Positions 17,868 to 26,666 of a stretch of DNA of 58,573 nt are shown piece by piece (positions within the stretch are counted from its first letter, which is position 1; every line of letters begins with the position of its first letter). This DNA comes from Bifidobacterium myosotis (lineage in GTDB: Bacteria > Actinomycetota > Actinomycetes > Actinomycetales > Bifidobacteriaceae). Under the pieces are notes generated by a model. It made no database searches. It worked only from the letters and a program-made list of their open reading frames with translations, and was not told where the DNA came from. Location: contig NZ_MWWW01000017.1 in NCBI RefSeq assembly GCF_002259745.1, forward strand, positions 1-58,573, given 5' to 3'. Made by a program: the position numbers and the translations under genes.

Positions 17868-17896
17868 TTTATATAACCACCGCTTTCTGGGTCTAA
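17868..17896 (-). promoter_or_regulatory. Promoter of the candidate small RNA
   Basis: Minus-strand TTAGAC (17891-17896) and TATAAA (17868-17873) with an optimal 17-base spacer. Confidence 0.5.
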
Positions 17897-17993
17897 CGAT
17901 GGGTTTTTCTGGGAATAACCTGAGAATGCCGAAGAATACCGTTTCCACACAAAACGCTAGACTGGGCAACAGTACGTAAAACAAGGAGTTTGT

Positions 17994-18575
17994 ATGCTGC
18001 TGTCCGATCGCGATATCCTCGCCGCGCAGGCCGCCGGCCATATTTCGCTCGAACCGTGGACCCCCGAGATGGTGCAGCCCGCTTCCATCGACGTCCGTCT
18101 GGACCGATATTTCCGCCTGTTCAACAATCACGCCTACACCTACGTGGACCCGGCGGAGAATCAGGGTGCGCTCACCGAGCAGTTCGAGGTGGGCCCGGAC
18201 GAACCGTGGATTCTGCATCCCGGTGAGTTCGCGCTTGGTTCGACATGGGAATACGTCAAACTCGATCCGACCATCGCCGCCCGGCTGGAGGGCAAGAGTT
18301 CGCTGGGCCGTCTGGGCATTCTGACCCACTCCACCGCCGGGTTCATTGACCCGGGCTTCGAGGGGCATATCACGCTGGAGCTGTCCAACGTCTCTACGTT
18401 GCCGGTCAAGCTGTGGCCCGGCATGAAAATCGGTCAGATGTGCTTCTTCCAGCTCAGCTCGCCCGCCGAGCATCCGTACGGCTCGCAGGGCACCGGCTCG
18501 CACTATCAGGGCCAGCGCGGCCCCACGCCCAGCCGGTCCTATGTGAACTTCTACCGCGCCCACATCGACGACTGA
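17994..18575 (+). CDS. dcd: dCTP deaminase
   Basis: Deaminates dCTP, either to dUTP or (bifunctional form) straight to dUMP, feeding thymidylate synthesis; cytoplasmic trimer, 193 residues. Family motifs include MLLSDRDI at the start, [14 protein letters not shown], and the active-site region [21 protein letters not shown] with the catalytic Glu in [24 protein letters not shown] tail is typical of actinobacterial enzymes, which are often bifunctional. AAGGAG seven bases upstream supports ATG 17994. The separate nrd genes at 45636-50280 act in the same dNTP pathway. Confidence 0.95.
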   Translation: MLLSDRDILAAQAAGHISLEPWTPEMVQPASIDVRLDRYFRLFNNHAYTYVDPAENQGALTEQFEVGPDEPWILHPGEFALGSTWEYVKLDPTIAARLEGKSSLGRLGILTHSTAGFIDPGFEGHITLELSNVSTLPVKLWPGMKIGQMCFFQLSSPAEHPYGSQGTGSHYQGQRGPTPSRSYVNFYRAHIDD

Positions 18576-18675
18576 CGGCGGAAGGCCGCACGCGCATTCC
18601 GCCCCGCTCCCCCCGTTTCCGGCCGGCTGTGATGCCGGCCCTTCCGTTTCTGCCCGCATACGTCAAGGAGATGCC

Positions 18676-20403
18676 ATGACCAATATCGATGGCGGTTTTG
18701 ATTTCGATTTCCAGCACCACGACAAGCCTTCCAAGCCGACCGTTCCCCCGCTGACCGCGCCGACCGTGCAGCCGGTGCAGTCTGCGCCGGCTCCGATTCA
18801 GCCGGCCAGCTTCCCCGCTTCGGCCACTCCGTCGACCGGTTCTTTCGCCGGTGCGACAGAGCCGACCGGAGCCACGCAACCGTTGCAGCGCGCCTCCGGC
18901 AACCTGACCGGCAACGCCTCCGGCGCGACGGCGGCAGGCCAGCAGCAGTACGTGTGGGATAGGGCCACCCAGCGATTCATCCCCATCGGCACCGAGCCGG
19001 CAGCTCAGCAGTACCCGGCCCAGACTGCAACGGACGCGTCCCAGCCGACGATGGCATACGGCCAGAACGCACAATCAGCCTCTCCATACGGACAACCCTC
19101 CGCAGCGCAGTCCAGCGCACCCACGCAGGTGTTCCAGTCGGGCGCCAGCACCGGCGCGACGCAAGCCTTGCCTTATACAGGAACCAGCGCCACGCAGGCC
19201 ATGCCATACGCCGGCGAAGGTGCCACGCAGGCCTATCCCGCCGCCACACCGGTGGCGCAGCAGTACCCGACACAGACGGTGCCGATGGCGGCGTCGGCCG
19301 CGCCGTCCTATCCGGCCGCCTATCCCGCCCAGTCATCCATGGGCCAGACCTCGCCGGCCGCGGCCAGCGAGGCGGCGACTCAGGTGTTCCGGCCTCTGAC
19401 CGATGCGGCACCGGCGGCACAACCCGCGACGCTGCCCCCGTCCATTCTTCCGGGGGACCCGGAAGGGGATGAACCGGAGGGCGAAAACCCGGACGGCCGC
19501 GGCTCGCGCCGGGGCGATGGCGGCAAGAAAAAGCACACCGGCGCAATCGTCGGCGGTGTGATCGCCGCCATCGTGGTCATCGCCTTGATTGTGGCAGGTG
19601 TGCTGTTCTGGCGTTCCAGCAGCTCGAAAGTGAGTCATGCCGCGGCGCTGGTGGAATGCCAGGTCGCCGCCAAGGAATACGACGCGGCCAAGGCCAAGCT
19701 CACTGCCGCCGTGGCCAATGGTCAGGCCATCGCCCAGACCGCCTCGGATCAGGTGACGGATGCCAGCACGCTGAATACCCTGAATCAGGCGCTTTCGGCG
19801 GCGGCCAACCCCTCGGACACCGCCAAGTGCGAGACCTCGGCCACCACCGAGGAGCTCAAGTCGCAGGCCAAGGACATGCAGGCGCAGTCCGACGACGCGA
19901 CCGACAAGACCGACGCCATCAATGACGCCATCAAGGCCATCAACTCCTCGAAGGACACCGCCAATACCGAATCGCTGAAGTCCAGCCTGAGCTCCGCCAT
20001 CTCGCAGGCCCAGACCACGCTGAACAACTCCGCCGGTGCCGTGGCGGACGAATCCACGCGCACCGCCCTGCAGACCGCCATCACCGACGCGAACAACGTG
20101 CTGGGCCGCTCCAAGCCGTCCGAATCGGACGTGAACAACGCCATCTCCGCGCTGCAGAAGGCTGAATCGGACGTGAACGCCTCGATGCAGACCCAGCAGC
20201 AGGAGCAGGCCAACGCGAATAACTCCAACAATTCCGGCACCAACGGCAGCACCGGCACCAACAACGGGAACACCGGCAACGAAACCCAGAATGGCACCAC
20301 TGGCAACGGTAACGGCAACAACAACAGCGGAACCAACACCGGCAACGACAATTCGACCGATACCGGCGGCAACGGTACCGAAGACGATTCGGCCGAAAAC
20401 TGA
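18676..20403 (+). CDS. Single-span surface protein with low-complexity arms (unknown function)
   Basis: 575 residues, no family recognised with confidence. Residues 1-280 are Pro/Gln/Ala/Thr-rich and without a signal peptide. A Lys-rich stop (GGKKKHTG) leads into one membrane span at about 290-311 (AIVGGVIAAIVVIALIVAGV), so the N-terminus is predicted inside. Outside is a helical Ala/Ser/Asp/Gln-rich region (about 320-500) with two Cys (VECQ and AKCETS) that could pair. The last 70 residues are almost only Asn, Gly, Thr and Ser. ATG 18676 has AAGGAG five bases upstream. It lies 100 bases after dcd on the same strand. A cell-envelope or wall-contact role is only a guess. Confidence 0.8.
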   Translation: MTNIDGGFDFDFQHHDKPSKPTVPPLTAPTVQPVQSAPAPIQPASFPASATPSTGSFAGATEPTGATQPLQRASGNLTGNASGATAAGQQQYVWDRATQRFIPIGTEPAAQQYPAQTATDASQPTMAYGQNAQSASPYGQPSAAQSSAPTQVFQSGASTGATQALPYTGTSATQAMPYAGEGATQAYPAATPVAQQYPTQTVPMAASAAPSYPAAYPAQSSMGQTSPAAASEAATQVFRPLTDAAPAAQPATLPPSILPGDPEGDEPEGENPDGRGSRRGDGGKKKHTGAIVGGVIAAIVVIALIVAGVLFWRSSSSKVSHAAALVECQVAAKEYDAAKAKLTAAVANGQAIAQTASDQVTDASTLNTLNQALSAAANPSDTAKCETSATTEELKSQAKDMQAQSDDATDKTDAINDAIKAINSSKDTANTESLKSSLSSAISQAQTTLNNSAGAVADESTRTALQTAITDANNVLGRSKPSESDVNNAISALQKAESDVNASMQTQQQEQANANNSNNSGTNGSTGTNNGNTGNETQNGTTGNGNGNNNSGTNTGNDNSTDTGGNGTEDDSAEN

Positions 20404-20460
20404 CGTGCCTACCCCATCGCACCGTGTACACCACACGGTGCGACAACGCAGCGTGCACAT

Positions 20461-20604
20461 CACACGGTGTAGGGATTGGCCCACCGTGTAGGGAAATCCC
20501 CATGGTGTAGGGAGAAAAATTTTACCATCCGCGGAATTAAGCCGTTTTGGGACCCTACACCGTGGGAGAATCCCTACACGGTGGGCCAATCCCTACACCG
20601 TGTG
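20461..20604. repeat. Composite palindrome, family D
   Basis: Arms 20461-20512 and 20553-20604 are near-perfect reverse complements of 52 bases. Each arm holds three CACCGTGTAGGGA-type units. The AT-rich centre contains ATTAAGCCGTT, also found at the centre of C1. A smaller palindrome (GCACCGTGTA with CACACGGTGC, about 20419-20441) and an extra unit at 20610-20625 flank it. It lies between convergent genes. Confidence 0.85.
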
Positions 20605-20670
20605 ATGATCCCTACATCATGGGACGAATGGGACGCCAGGCGGGGGGAAACGCCAACATACAACCCGCAA

Positions 20671-20718
20671 AACCCGGTGGCCCGGACCTTCGTAGTTGAA
20701 GGTCCGGGCCACCGGGTT
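20671..20718. terminator. Strong bidirectional terminator hairpin
   Basis: Perfect 21-bp arms (20671-20691 and 20698-20718) around GTAGTT, rich in GC with AA/TT ends. It lies between the convergent surface-protein and P-ATPase genes. Confidence 0.8.
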
Positions 20719-20748
20719 TGTCCCTAGGAAATGAAAACGAATAAGGCG

Positions 20749-23742
20749 TTACTGGCGCTTATCCATTATTCTTAGCACAATCTTGCGCAACTCGGAAGCG
20801 ACAAGCACAAATGCCGCCAAACCGATACATTCCAGCCACGCCATGGCGCTCAACGGCGTGGTGCCGAACGCGGAATTCAGGAACGGCACGTAAATCACCA
20901 CGAGCTGCAGCACGATGGACAGGCCAATCGCGCCCCACAGCCACTTGTTCGAGAACAAGCCGACGAATGCGGACTGCAGGTGGGAGCGCGAGGCCAGCGC
21001 GTTGAACAGCTGGGCGAAGACCAGAATCGTGAAGCCCATCGTACGGGCCTCGACCATCTGGGCCTCGTGGCCGAGCGCGTCCACCGACCGGTCGGTGAAC
21101 AGGCCACCGGCCAGATGCATGTCCATACCAATCAGGGTGACTATGGCCATGATCACACCGATGTAGATGATGTCGCCCCACATCGAGGCGTCGATCACGC
21201 GGTCGGTCACCTTGCGCGGGCGGCGGGCCATCACATCATCGGTCTGCGGGTCCACGCCCATCGCCAGCGCGGGGGCCGCGTCGGTCAGCAGGTTGATCCA
21301 CAGCAGCTGGGTGGCGAGCAGCGGCACCGTGACGCCCACGGTTTCCGGCTGGCGGATGCCGAGGAATCCGGCGAGCACCACGCCGAAGAACACGGTGAAC
21401 ACCTCACCCACGTTGGAGCTCAGCAGGTAGCGCAGGAACTTGCGGATGTTGTCGAAGATCACGCGGCCTTCGCGCACGGCGGCCACGATGGTGGAGAAGT
21501 TGTCGTCGGCCAGGATCATCTTGGCGCTCTGCTTGGTCACCTCGGTGCCGGTGATGCCCATGGCGACACCGATGTCCGCGGTCTTGACGGCCGGGGCGTC
21601 GTTGACGCCGTCGCCGGTCATGGCCACGATGTTGCCCTGCCGCTGCAGGGATTCGACGATCTTGAGCTTGTGCTCCGGCGCCACGCGCGCGTACACGGAG
21701 ACATCGGCGGTGGCCTTGTCGAGCGCCGCCTCGTCCGCCAGCTGATCAAGCTGGTCGCCGGTCATCGCCTTGCCGTCCTTGGCGATGATGCCCAGATCAG
21801 AGGCGATGCGAGCCGCGGTGAGCGGGTGGTCGCCGGTGATCATCACCGTGCGGATGCCGGCGCGGTGGGCTTCCGCCACGGAGTCGCGGACCTCGGTGCG
21901 CGGCGGGTCGATGATGCCGACCATGCCGTTCCAAATGAGATCGGTTTCGATGGCCTCGGCCTGATCGGCGATGTCCGCGACCTGGCCTGCGGCGTTGACG
22001 GTCACGCCCGGCACATCGGCCAGCGAGCTCGTCTCCAACGGGCGGCATGCCTCGCCAAGCGTACGGTAGGCCTCAGAGGAGAGGCGCTCGACGGTGGCGA
22101 GAATCGACTGGCGGTCGCCTTCGGTGAGCTTGCGCACATGCCCGCCCACGCGGATGCGGGAGCAGTAGCTCAGGAGCACGTCCGGCGCACCCTTGGCGAA
22201 GACCGTGAGCTTGCCGGAATCGGTGTCGTCCTTGGCGATGATGGACATGCGCTTGCGCTCGGAGGTGAACGGAATCTCGGCCACGCGGGTGAACCGCTCG
22301 GTCTTGCGATCGGCCTTGACCTTGCGCGCGGCCACAATGAGCGAGACCTCGGTGGGGTCGCCCACGATCTCCCAGCGGCCGTTCTCCTGCCGCAGTTCGC
22401 CGTCGTTCGCCAGCGCGCCGGCGGCGAGCGCTGCGACGACTTCGTCGGCGATGACGCGGGCCTCGTCCGATTCGGGCGAGACGCCGCCGGTCATGACCAT
22501 ACGGCCTTCCGGCGCGTATCCGGTGCCGGTGATCTGCACTTCGCCGGACGGGGTCACCACACGCTCGACGGTCATCTCGTTGCGGGTCAGGGTACCGGTC
22601 TTGTCCGAGCAGATCACGGATGCGGAACCGAGCGTCTCCACCGAGTGCAGCTTCTTGACGATGGCGTTGTGGGCGGCCATGCGCTGCACGCCAAGCGCCA
22701 GCACCACGGTCAGGATCGCGGCCAGGCCCTCGGGCACGGCGGCCACGGCGAGCGAGACGGCGAGCAGCAGTGAGTCAATCACGTCGTGGATGTCGTTGAA
22801 GCCCTCGAGCACGGCGAGCGCGACCAGCACCACGACGGCGATGATGCACACGGCTATGCCGAGAATCTTGGAGACGTAGTCCATCTCCTTCTGCAGCGGG
22901 GTCTTCTCGTCCTCGGTGGCGGACAGCATGTCGGCGATCTTGCCGACCTGCGTGTTCATGCCGGTGCCGGTGACGATGGCGCGACCGGTGCCCTGGGTCA
23001 CGGACGTGCCGTTGAAGATCATGTTGGCCCGGTCGCCGAGGGCCTTGGCCGCTTCGAGCGTGTCCGGCTTCTTGCCGACCGGCACGGACTCGCCGGTGAG
23101 CGAGGCCTCGGCGATGCGCAGGCTGGCCGCATTGACCAGTCGTCCGTCCGCGGAGACCGAATCGCCCTCGGCCAGCACGATGATGTCGCCGGGGACCACG
23201 TCCGTGGTGTTGATGCGCTGGACCTTGCCGTCACGCAGCACGGAGGTCTGCGGGGCGGTCATCTGCGCGAGCGCCTCGACCGCGGCCTCCGCCTTGGCCT
23301 CCTGCATATAGCCGAGCACGGCGTTGACGATAAGAATCAGGATGATCACGATGGCGTCGAAGGGCAGCGCCTCGCCGCCTTCCGCGCCGGGCTGCGCGTT
23401 CGCCTTTTCGATGAACCACGCGACCAGCGAGATGCCGGTGGCCGCGATGAGCAGATACACCAGCGGGTCCTGGAACTGGGCCAGGAACTTCTTCCATTTG
23501 GGTACGGGCGGCGCGCTGGCCAGCTCGTTCGGACCGAATTTGGCGAGTCGGCGCTTGGCCTCATCCTCGCTCAGACCGCGCGCAGGGTCCACATTCAGGG
23601 CCTTGGCCACGTCTTCGGCACTGGTCAGGCTTGGATCGGCGTCCCCCAACAACGCCTGCTGCGCGCGCACTTCCTCTGATTCCGCGACCTCATTCGTTGC
23701 AATCGCGGACTGTTTGGATTGATCTTGCTGACGATCAACCAT
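20749..23742 (-). CDS. Calcium-type cation-transporting P-type ATPase (P2)
   Basis: Membrane cation pump, 997 residues. It has the cation ATPase N-domain, the TGES actuator motif and the PEGL motif of span M4 (AAVPEGLAAILTVVLALG). The phosphorylated Asp380 is in DKTGTLTRNE, and the hinge GDGVNDAPA is present. The C-terminal spans end with LRKIVLRIMDKRQ. Overall it resembles bacterial SERCA/PMCA-like Ca2+ pumps; Mn2+ or other ions are possible. ATG 23742 follows AAGGAG. A 394-base gap separates it from the MFS gene upstream on the same strand, so it is probably transcribed alone. Confidence 0.92.
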   Translation of the reverse strand: MVDRQQDQSKQSAIATNEVAESEEVRAQQALLGDADPSLTSAEDVAKALNVDPARGLSEDEAKRRLAKFGPNELASAPPVPKWKKFLAQFQDPLVYLLIAATGISLVAWFIEKANAQPGAEGGEALPFDAIVIILILIVNAVLGYMQEAKAEAAVEALAQMTAPQTSVLRDGKVQRINTTDVVPGDIIVLAEGDSVSADGRLVNAASLRIAEASLTGESVPVGKKPDTLEAAKALGDRANMIFNGTSVTQGTGRAIVTGTGMNTQVGKIADMLSATEDEKTPLQKEMDYVSKILGIAVCIIAVVVLVALAVLEGFNDIHDVIDSLLLAVSLAVAAVPEGLAAILTVVLALGVQRMAAHNAIVKKLHSVETLGSASVICSDKTGTLTRNEMTVERVVTPSGEVQITGTGYAPEGRMVMTGGVSPESDEARVIADEVVAALAAGALANDGELRQENGRWEIVGDPTEVSLIVAARKVKADRKTERFTRVAEIPFTSERKRMSIIAKDDTDSGKLTVFAKGAPDVLLSYCSRIRVGGHVRKLTEGDRQSILATVERLSSEAYRTLGEACRPLETSSLADVPGVTVNAAGQVADIADQAEAIETDLIWNGMVGIIDPPRTEVRDSVAEAHRAGIRTVMITGDHPLTAARIASDLGIIAKDGKAMTGDQLDQLADEAALDKATADVSVYARVAPEHKLKIVESLQRQGNIVAMTGDGVNDAPAVKTADIGVAMGITGTEVTKQSAKMILADDNFSTIVAAVREGRVIFDNIRKFLRYLLSSNVGEVFTVFFGVVLAGFLGIRQPETVGVTVPLLATQLLWINLLTDAAPALAMGVDPQTDDVMARRPRKVTDRVIDASMWGDIIYIGVIMAIVTLIGMDMHLAGGLFTDRSVDALGHEAQMVEARTMGFTILVFAQLFNALASRSHLQSAFVGLFSNKWLWGAIGLSIVLQLVVIYVPFLNSAFGTTPLSAMAWLECIGLAAFVLVASELRKIVLRIMDKRQ

Positions 23743-24031
23743 GTCATTCTCCTTGGTATAGCCGCGGAGTAGTCAGCCCCGGACAGCCGCCGGATTCTCT
23801 CTTCCGGTGCCGCGTGGGACTGCGCGGTTATGGACATCGACGCAACTGCTGCCGATGCATACGATTGCCATTATTCCATACCCCCGAGAATCGGTGGGCG
23901 CACAGCGTAATGCGTTTTGTGGGGTTTTGGAGGGGTTTGGAGGGTTGGGCGTGCCGGCCGCGCGTGCTGGCCGCGGGCCGGCCGAACGGTGCAATTAGTA
24001 TGCCGCGCCATAAGTTCGTTGATTATATTTT

Positions 24032-24084
24032 TGGCTCCCCTTGTTAGGGGAGCTGGCCCGCGAAACGGGTCTGAAGGGTAGTGA
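24032..24084. repeat. GGCTCCCC-type double hairpin repeat
   Basis: GGCTCCCC TTGTTA GGGGAGC is followed by a second small stem (GCCCG CGAAA CGGGT) and GAAGGGTAGT. Half-copies with AGGGGAGCC occur at 1600, 3352, 5351 and 10133. The rest of the 23743-24136 gap shows a G-rich tract (about 23913-23950) and no gene. Confidence 0.55.
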
Positions 24085-24136
24085 ATTAATAACGAATTTC
24101 TGACGCGGGATACTAGTTCTCGCATCAGGCCGACTT

Positions 24137-25459
24137 TCAGCCAAGCTGCTCGTGAAGATTGCGCGCGATGGAGCGGTCGCGCAGCCCTTTGGTCAGCTGC
24201 AGTCCCACGGTGACGGCCATCAGCACGACCGTGCAGGCGATCCACAGCACCCGGCCCCCGAAGCCGCTGATGACCCAACCTCCCACCAGCGGCGCCAAGG
24301 CGATGGACACGGACCACACCATGTTGTAAACGCCTTGGTAGGTGCCTCGTGCGGCCGCCGGGGCCATCGCGGCCACCGTGGTGGTGGCAATCGGGAAGGT
24401 GCCGAGTTCGCCCAACGTCCACAGCACCACGGCGAGCGCGAAGCCGGCCCACGAATCGGCCACGATCTGCACGGCGTAGCCGACGACCGTCACGGCCAGC
24501 CCCACGATGAGCACACGCGAGTTGCCCATGCGCGCGAACAGCTTCATCGCGGGAATCTGCAGCAGGCACAGCATACCGCCGTTGATGGTGAGCAGCACGG
24601 AATAGTCGCCCAGTCCCATGCCAAGATTCGTCATGGCGATGGGCAGACCGGACGTGCTCTGGAAGTAGACGAGATAGTAGCCGAACATCAGCAGGGAGAA
24701 GGCGAGGAACGGGCCGTCGGTCAGCACGCGACGCCAGTTGTCGCGCAACGATGCGTTCGTCGGTCGTACGCCATCGCCGGGAGCGGGGGCCGACGACCCG
24801 GCGGAATCCGATTCGCCGACTGCGCACACCGCATCCGCCGGCCCTGCCGTGTCAACTCTCGCCGCATCCGCCACGGCGATCCCCAAATGACGGACCTCGC
24901 GGAAGAAGAGGACGAGCAGCGCGGTGACGGCGATCAGCACGGCGGCCTCGACGTAGAACATCAGCGAGTACGAGACCTTGACCAGCTGGTTGGCGATGAT
25001 CGGGCCGATGGCGTAGCCGAAGTTGATGGCCCACGATTGCAGCACATATGCGCGCTGCTGGCGCTCGACGGGCACCACGTCGGCGATGTACGCGGCGATG
25101 GCGGGGCTCGGCAGCGAGGCGAACGCGCCATAGACGAACAACGCCGCGCCGATGGGCGCGGGGGCCGTGAGCGCGGACGTAGCCAGCAGGGATGCCGCCG
25201 CGCCGATCTCGCCGATGACGATCATCGATTGGCGGCCGAAACGGTCGGACAGCGTGCCACCGAACAGGCATCCGATGATTGCGCCGAAACCGTACATGGA
25301 GACGACCGCACCGACCACTCCCTCGTCGATATGCAACGCGGAAACCAGATATATCGACAGGAACGACGTGACGAAGCGTCCCATCCATAAGATAAGAATC
25401 GCCAACCACAGTCCCCAGTACAGCGGGGACAAACCGAATATCTCACGTTGCCGTCTCAC
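24137..25459 (-). CDS. Major facilitator superfamily transporter (multidrug/sugar efflux type)
   Basis: Twelve-span transporter of about 440 residues. The first span reads WGLWLAILILWMGRFVTSF, and the loop 2-3 signature GGTLSDRFGRQ is clear. A long central loop, rich in Ala/Ser/Asp (about 200-250), separates the two halves. The frame extends 44 codons upstream into sequence unlike the family, so GTG 25459 (VRRQREIFGLS) was chosen. It is divergent from the rRNA methyltransferase across 67 bases. Substrate unknown. Confidence 0.85.
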   Translation of the reverse strand: MRRQREIFGLSPLYWGLWLAILILWMGRFVTSFLSIYLVSALHIDEGVVGAVVSMYGFGAIIGCLFGGTLSDRFGRQSMIVIGEIGAAASLLATSALTAPAPIGAALFVYGAFASLPSPAIAAYIADVVPVERQQRAYVLQSWAINFGYAIGPIIANQLVKVSYSLMFYVEAAVLIAVTALLVLFFREVRHLGIAVADAARVDTAGPADAVCAVGESDSAGSSAPAPGDGVRPTNASLRDNWRRVLTDGPFLAFSLLMFGYYLVYFQSTSGLPIAMTNLGMGLGDYSVLLTINGGMLCLLQIPAMKLFARMGNSRVLIVGLAVTVVGYAVQIVADSWAGFALAVVLWTLGELGTFPIATTTVAAMAPAAARGTYQGVYNMVWSVSIALAPLVGGWVISGFGGRVLWIACTVVLMAVTVGLQLTKGLRDRSIARNLHEQLG

Positions 25460-25526
25460 CTGCAATACCCTACTCGCACTTGACGTTCCGGCACGCTTGG
25501 GGCGGGGTGCTGGGACAATGAACCGT

Positions 25527-26540
25527 ATGGCTATCAAAAAAGGACCGACCAAAGGGTCGGGTGGCAAGCATCGTAACGCGCTTCGCGGCAAGGGTCCGAC
25601 CCCGAAGGCCGAGGACCGCGTGTATCACAAGGCGTACGCGGCCAAGAAGGCGGCCGAGCGCCGCAGGATGGCGGACCCGCGTCTCGCGGCCCGCAGGCGC
25701 GTGGACAAGTTCGCCTCGTCGGACACCTCGGATCTGGTGTTCGGCCGCAACTCCGTGCTCGAGGCGCTGCGCGTGGGCGTGCCGAGCTCGACGCTGTACA
25801 TCCTCTCGCGCATCGAGCATGACGACCGTACGCGCGAGATCGTGAAGCTGGCCGGCACCAGCGGCCTGCACATGCTGGAGGCCGACCGTCTGGAGATGGA
25901 CCGCATCGCCCGCTCCGGCAACCATCAGGGCGTGATTCTCAAGGTCAATCCGTTCGAGTACTCCTCGCTGGCTTCGCTGGCCGACCGCGCGGAGAAGAAG
26001 GCGAAGGCGATGGAGGCCGCGAATTCGGCCACCGCGCGCATCAACGCGCGTCCGCTATTCATCGCGCTCGACGGCGTGACCGACCCGCAGAACCTCGGTG
26101 CGGTGATCCGCTCGGCCGCCGCATTCGGCGCGAACGGCGTGATCCTGCCGGAGCGTCGTTCCGCTTCGGTGACCGCCGCGGCATGGAAGGTGTCCGCCGG
26201 CGCGGCCGCGCACATGCCGGTGGCCCGTGTGGTGAACCTCAACAAGGCCATCGAAGGTCTTAAGGAACGCGGCTACTACGTGGTGGGTCTTGACGGCGGC
26301 GGCGATAAGCTCGTCGGCGAAACCGGTTTCGAGACCGATCCGCTCGTGGTGGTGCTGGGCTCCGAAGGCAGCGGCCTGAGCCGTCTGGTGCGCGAGGCCT
26401 GCGACGCCATCGCCGGCATTCCGATCAGCTCGTCCGTGGAGTCGCTGAACGCCTCCGTGGCTGCGGGCATCAGCCTCTACGCCGTATCCAACGCCCGCCG
26501 CAAGGCCGGCGAGGCCGCCAAGGCCGCCGCGGCGAAGTAG
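25527..26540 (+). CDS. rlmB: 23S rRNA (guanosine-2'-O-)-methyltransferase, SpoU/TrmH family (RlmB type)
   Basis: SAM-dependent 2'-O-methylation of a 23S rRNA guanosine is the usual role; 337 residues. A basic N-terminal tail (about 1-65, KKGPTKGSGGKHRNALRGKG) precedes the substrate-binding domain starting at LVFGRNSVLEALR. The SPOUT knot has ALDGVTDPQNLGAVIRSAAAFG, VVLGSEGSGLSRLV and ISSSVESLNASVAAGISLY. Start ATG 25527 (MAIKKGP) was chosen over 25518 for its distance from GGGA. Exact target position is inferred from the family. Confidence 0.9.
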   Translation: MAIKKGPTKGSGGKHRNALRGKGPTPKAEDRVYHKAYAAKKAAERRRMADPRLAARRRVDKFASSDTSDLVFGRNSVLEALRVGVPSSTLYILSRIEHDDRTREIVKLAGTSGLHMLEADRLEMDRIARSGNHQGVILKVNPFEYSSLASLADRAEKKAKAMEAANSATARINARPLFIALDGVTDPQNLGAVIRSAAAFGANGVILPERRSASVTAAAWKVSAGAAAHMPVARVVNLNKAIEGLKERGYYVVGLDGGGDKLVGETGFETDPLVVVLGSEGSGLSRLVREACDAIAGIPISSSVESLNASVAAGISLYAVSNARRKAGEAAKAAAAK

Positions 26541-26567
26541 AAGCAACCGCGATTCAAGCCGCGTAGT

Positions 26568-26609
26568 CGAGTGGGTCCCTTCACAGCGTTCTGTGAAGGG
26601 ACCCACTCG
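26568..26609. terminator. Bidirectional terminator hairpin
   Basis: Perfect 19-bp arms (26568-26586, 26591-26609) with a CGTT loop between convergent rlmB and amylase genes; no strong U tract. Confidence 0.7.
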
Positions 26610-26666
26610 GTATCGGGATGTCAGTTGTATTGGACCGAAGGCCGTTTGCACCGGCCCGCGGAACTG

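Noticed and set aside
20461..20604. Possible CRISPR array from repeated CACCGTGTAGGGA units
   Set aside because: Units are inverted between arms, spacers are very short and irregular, and no cas genes are present.
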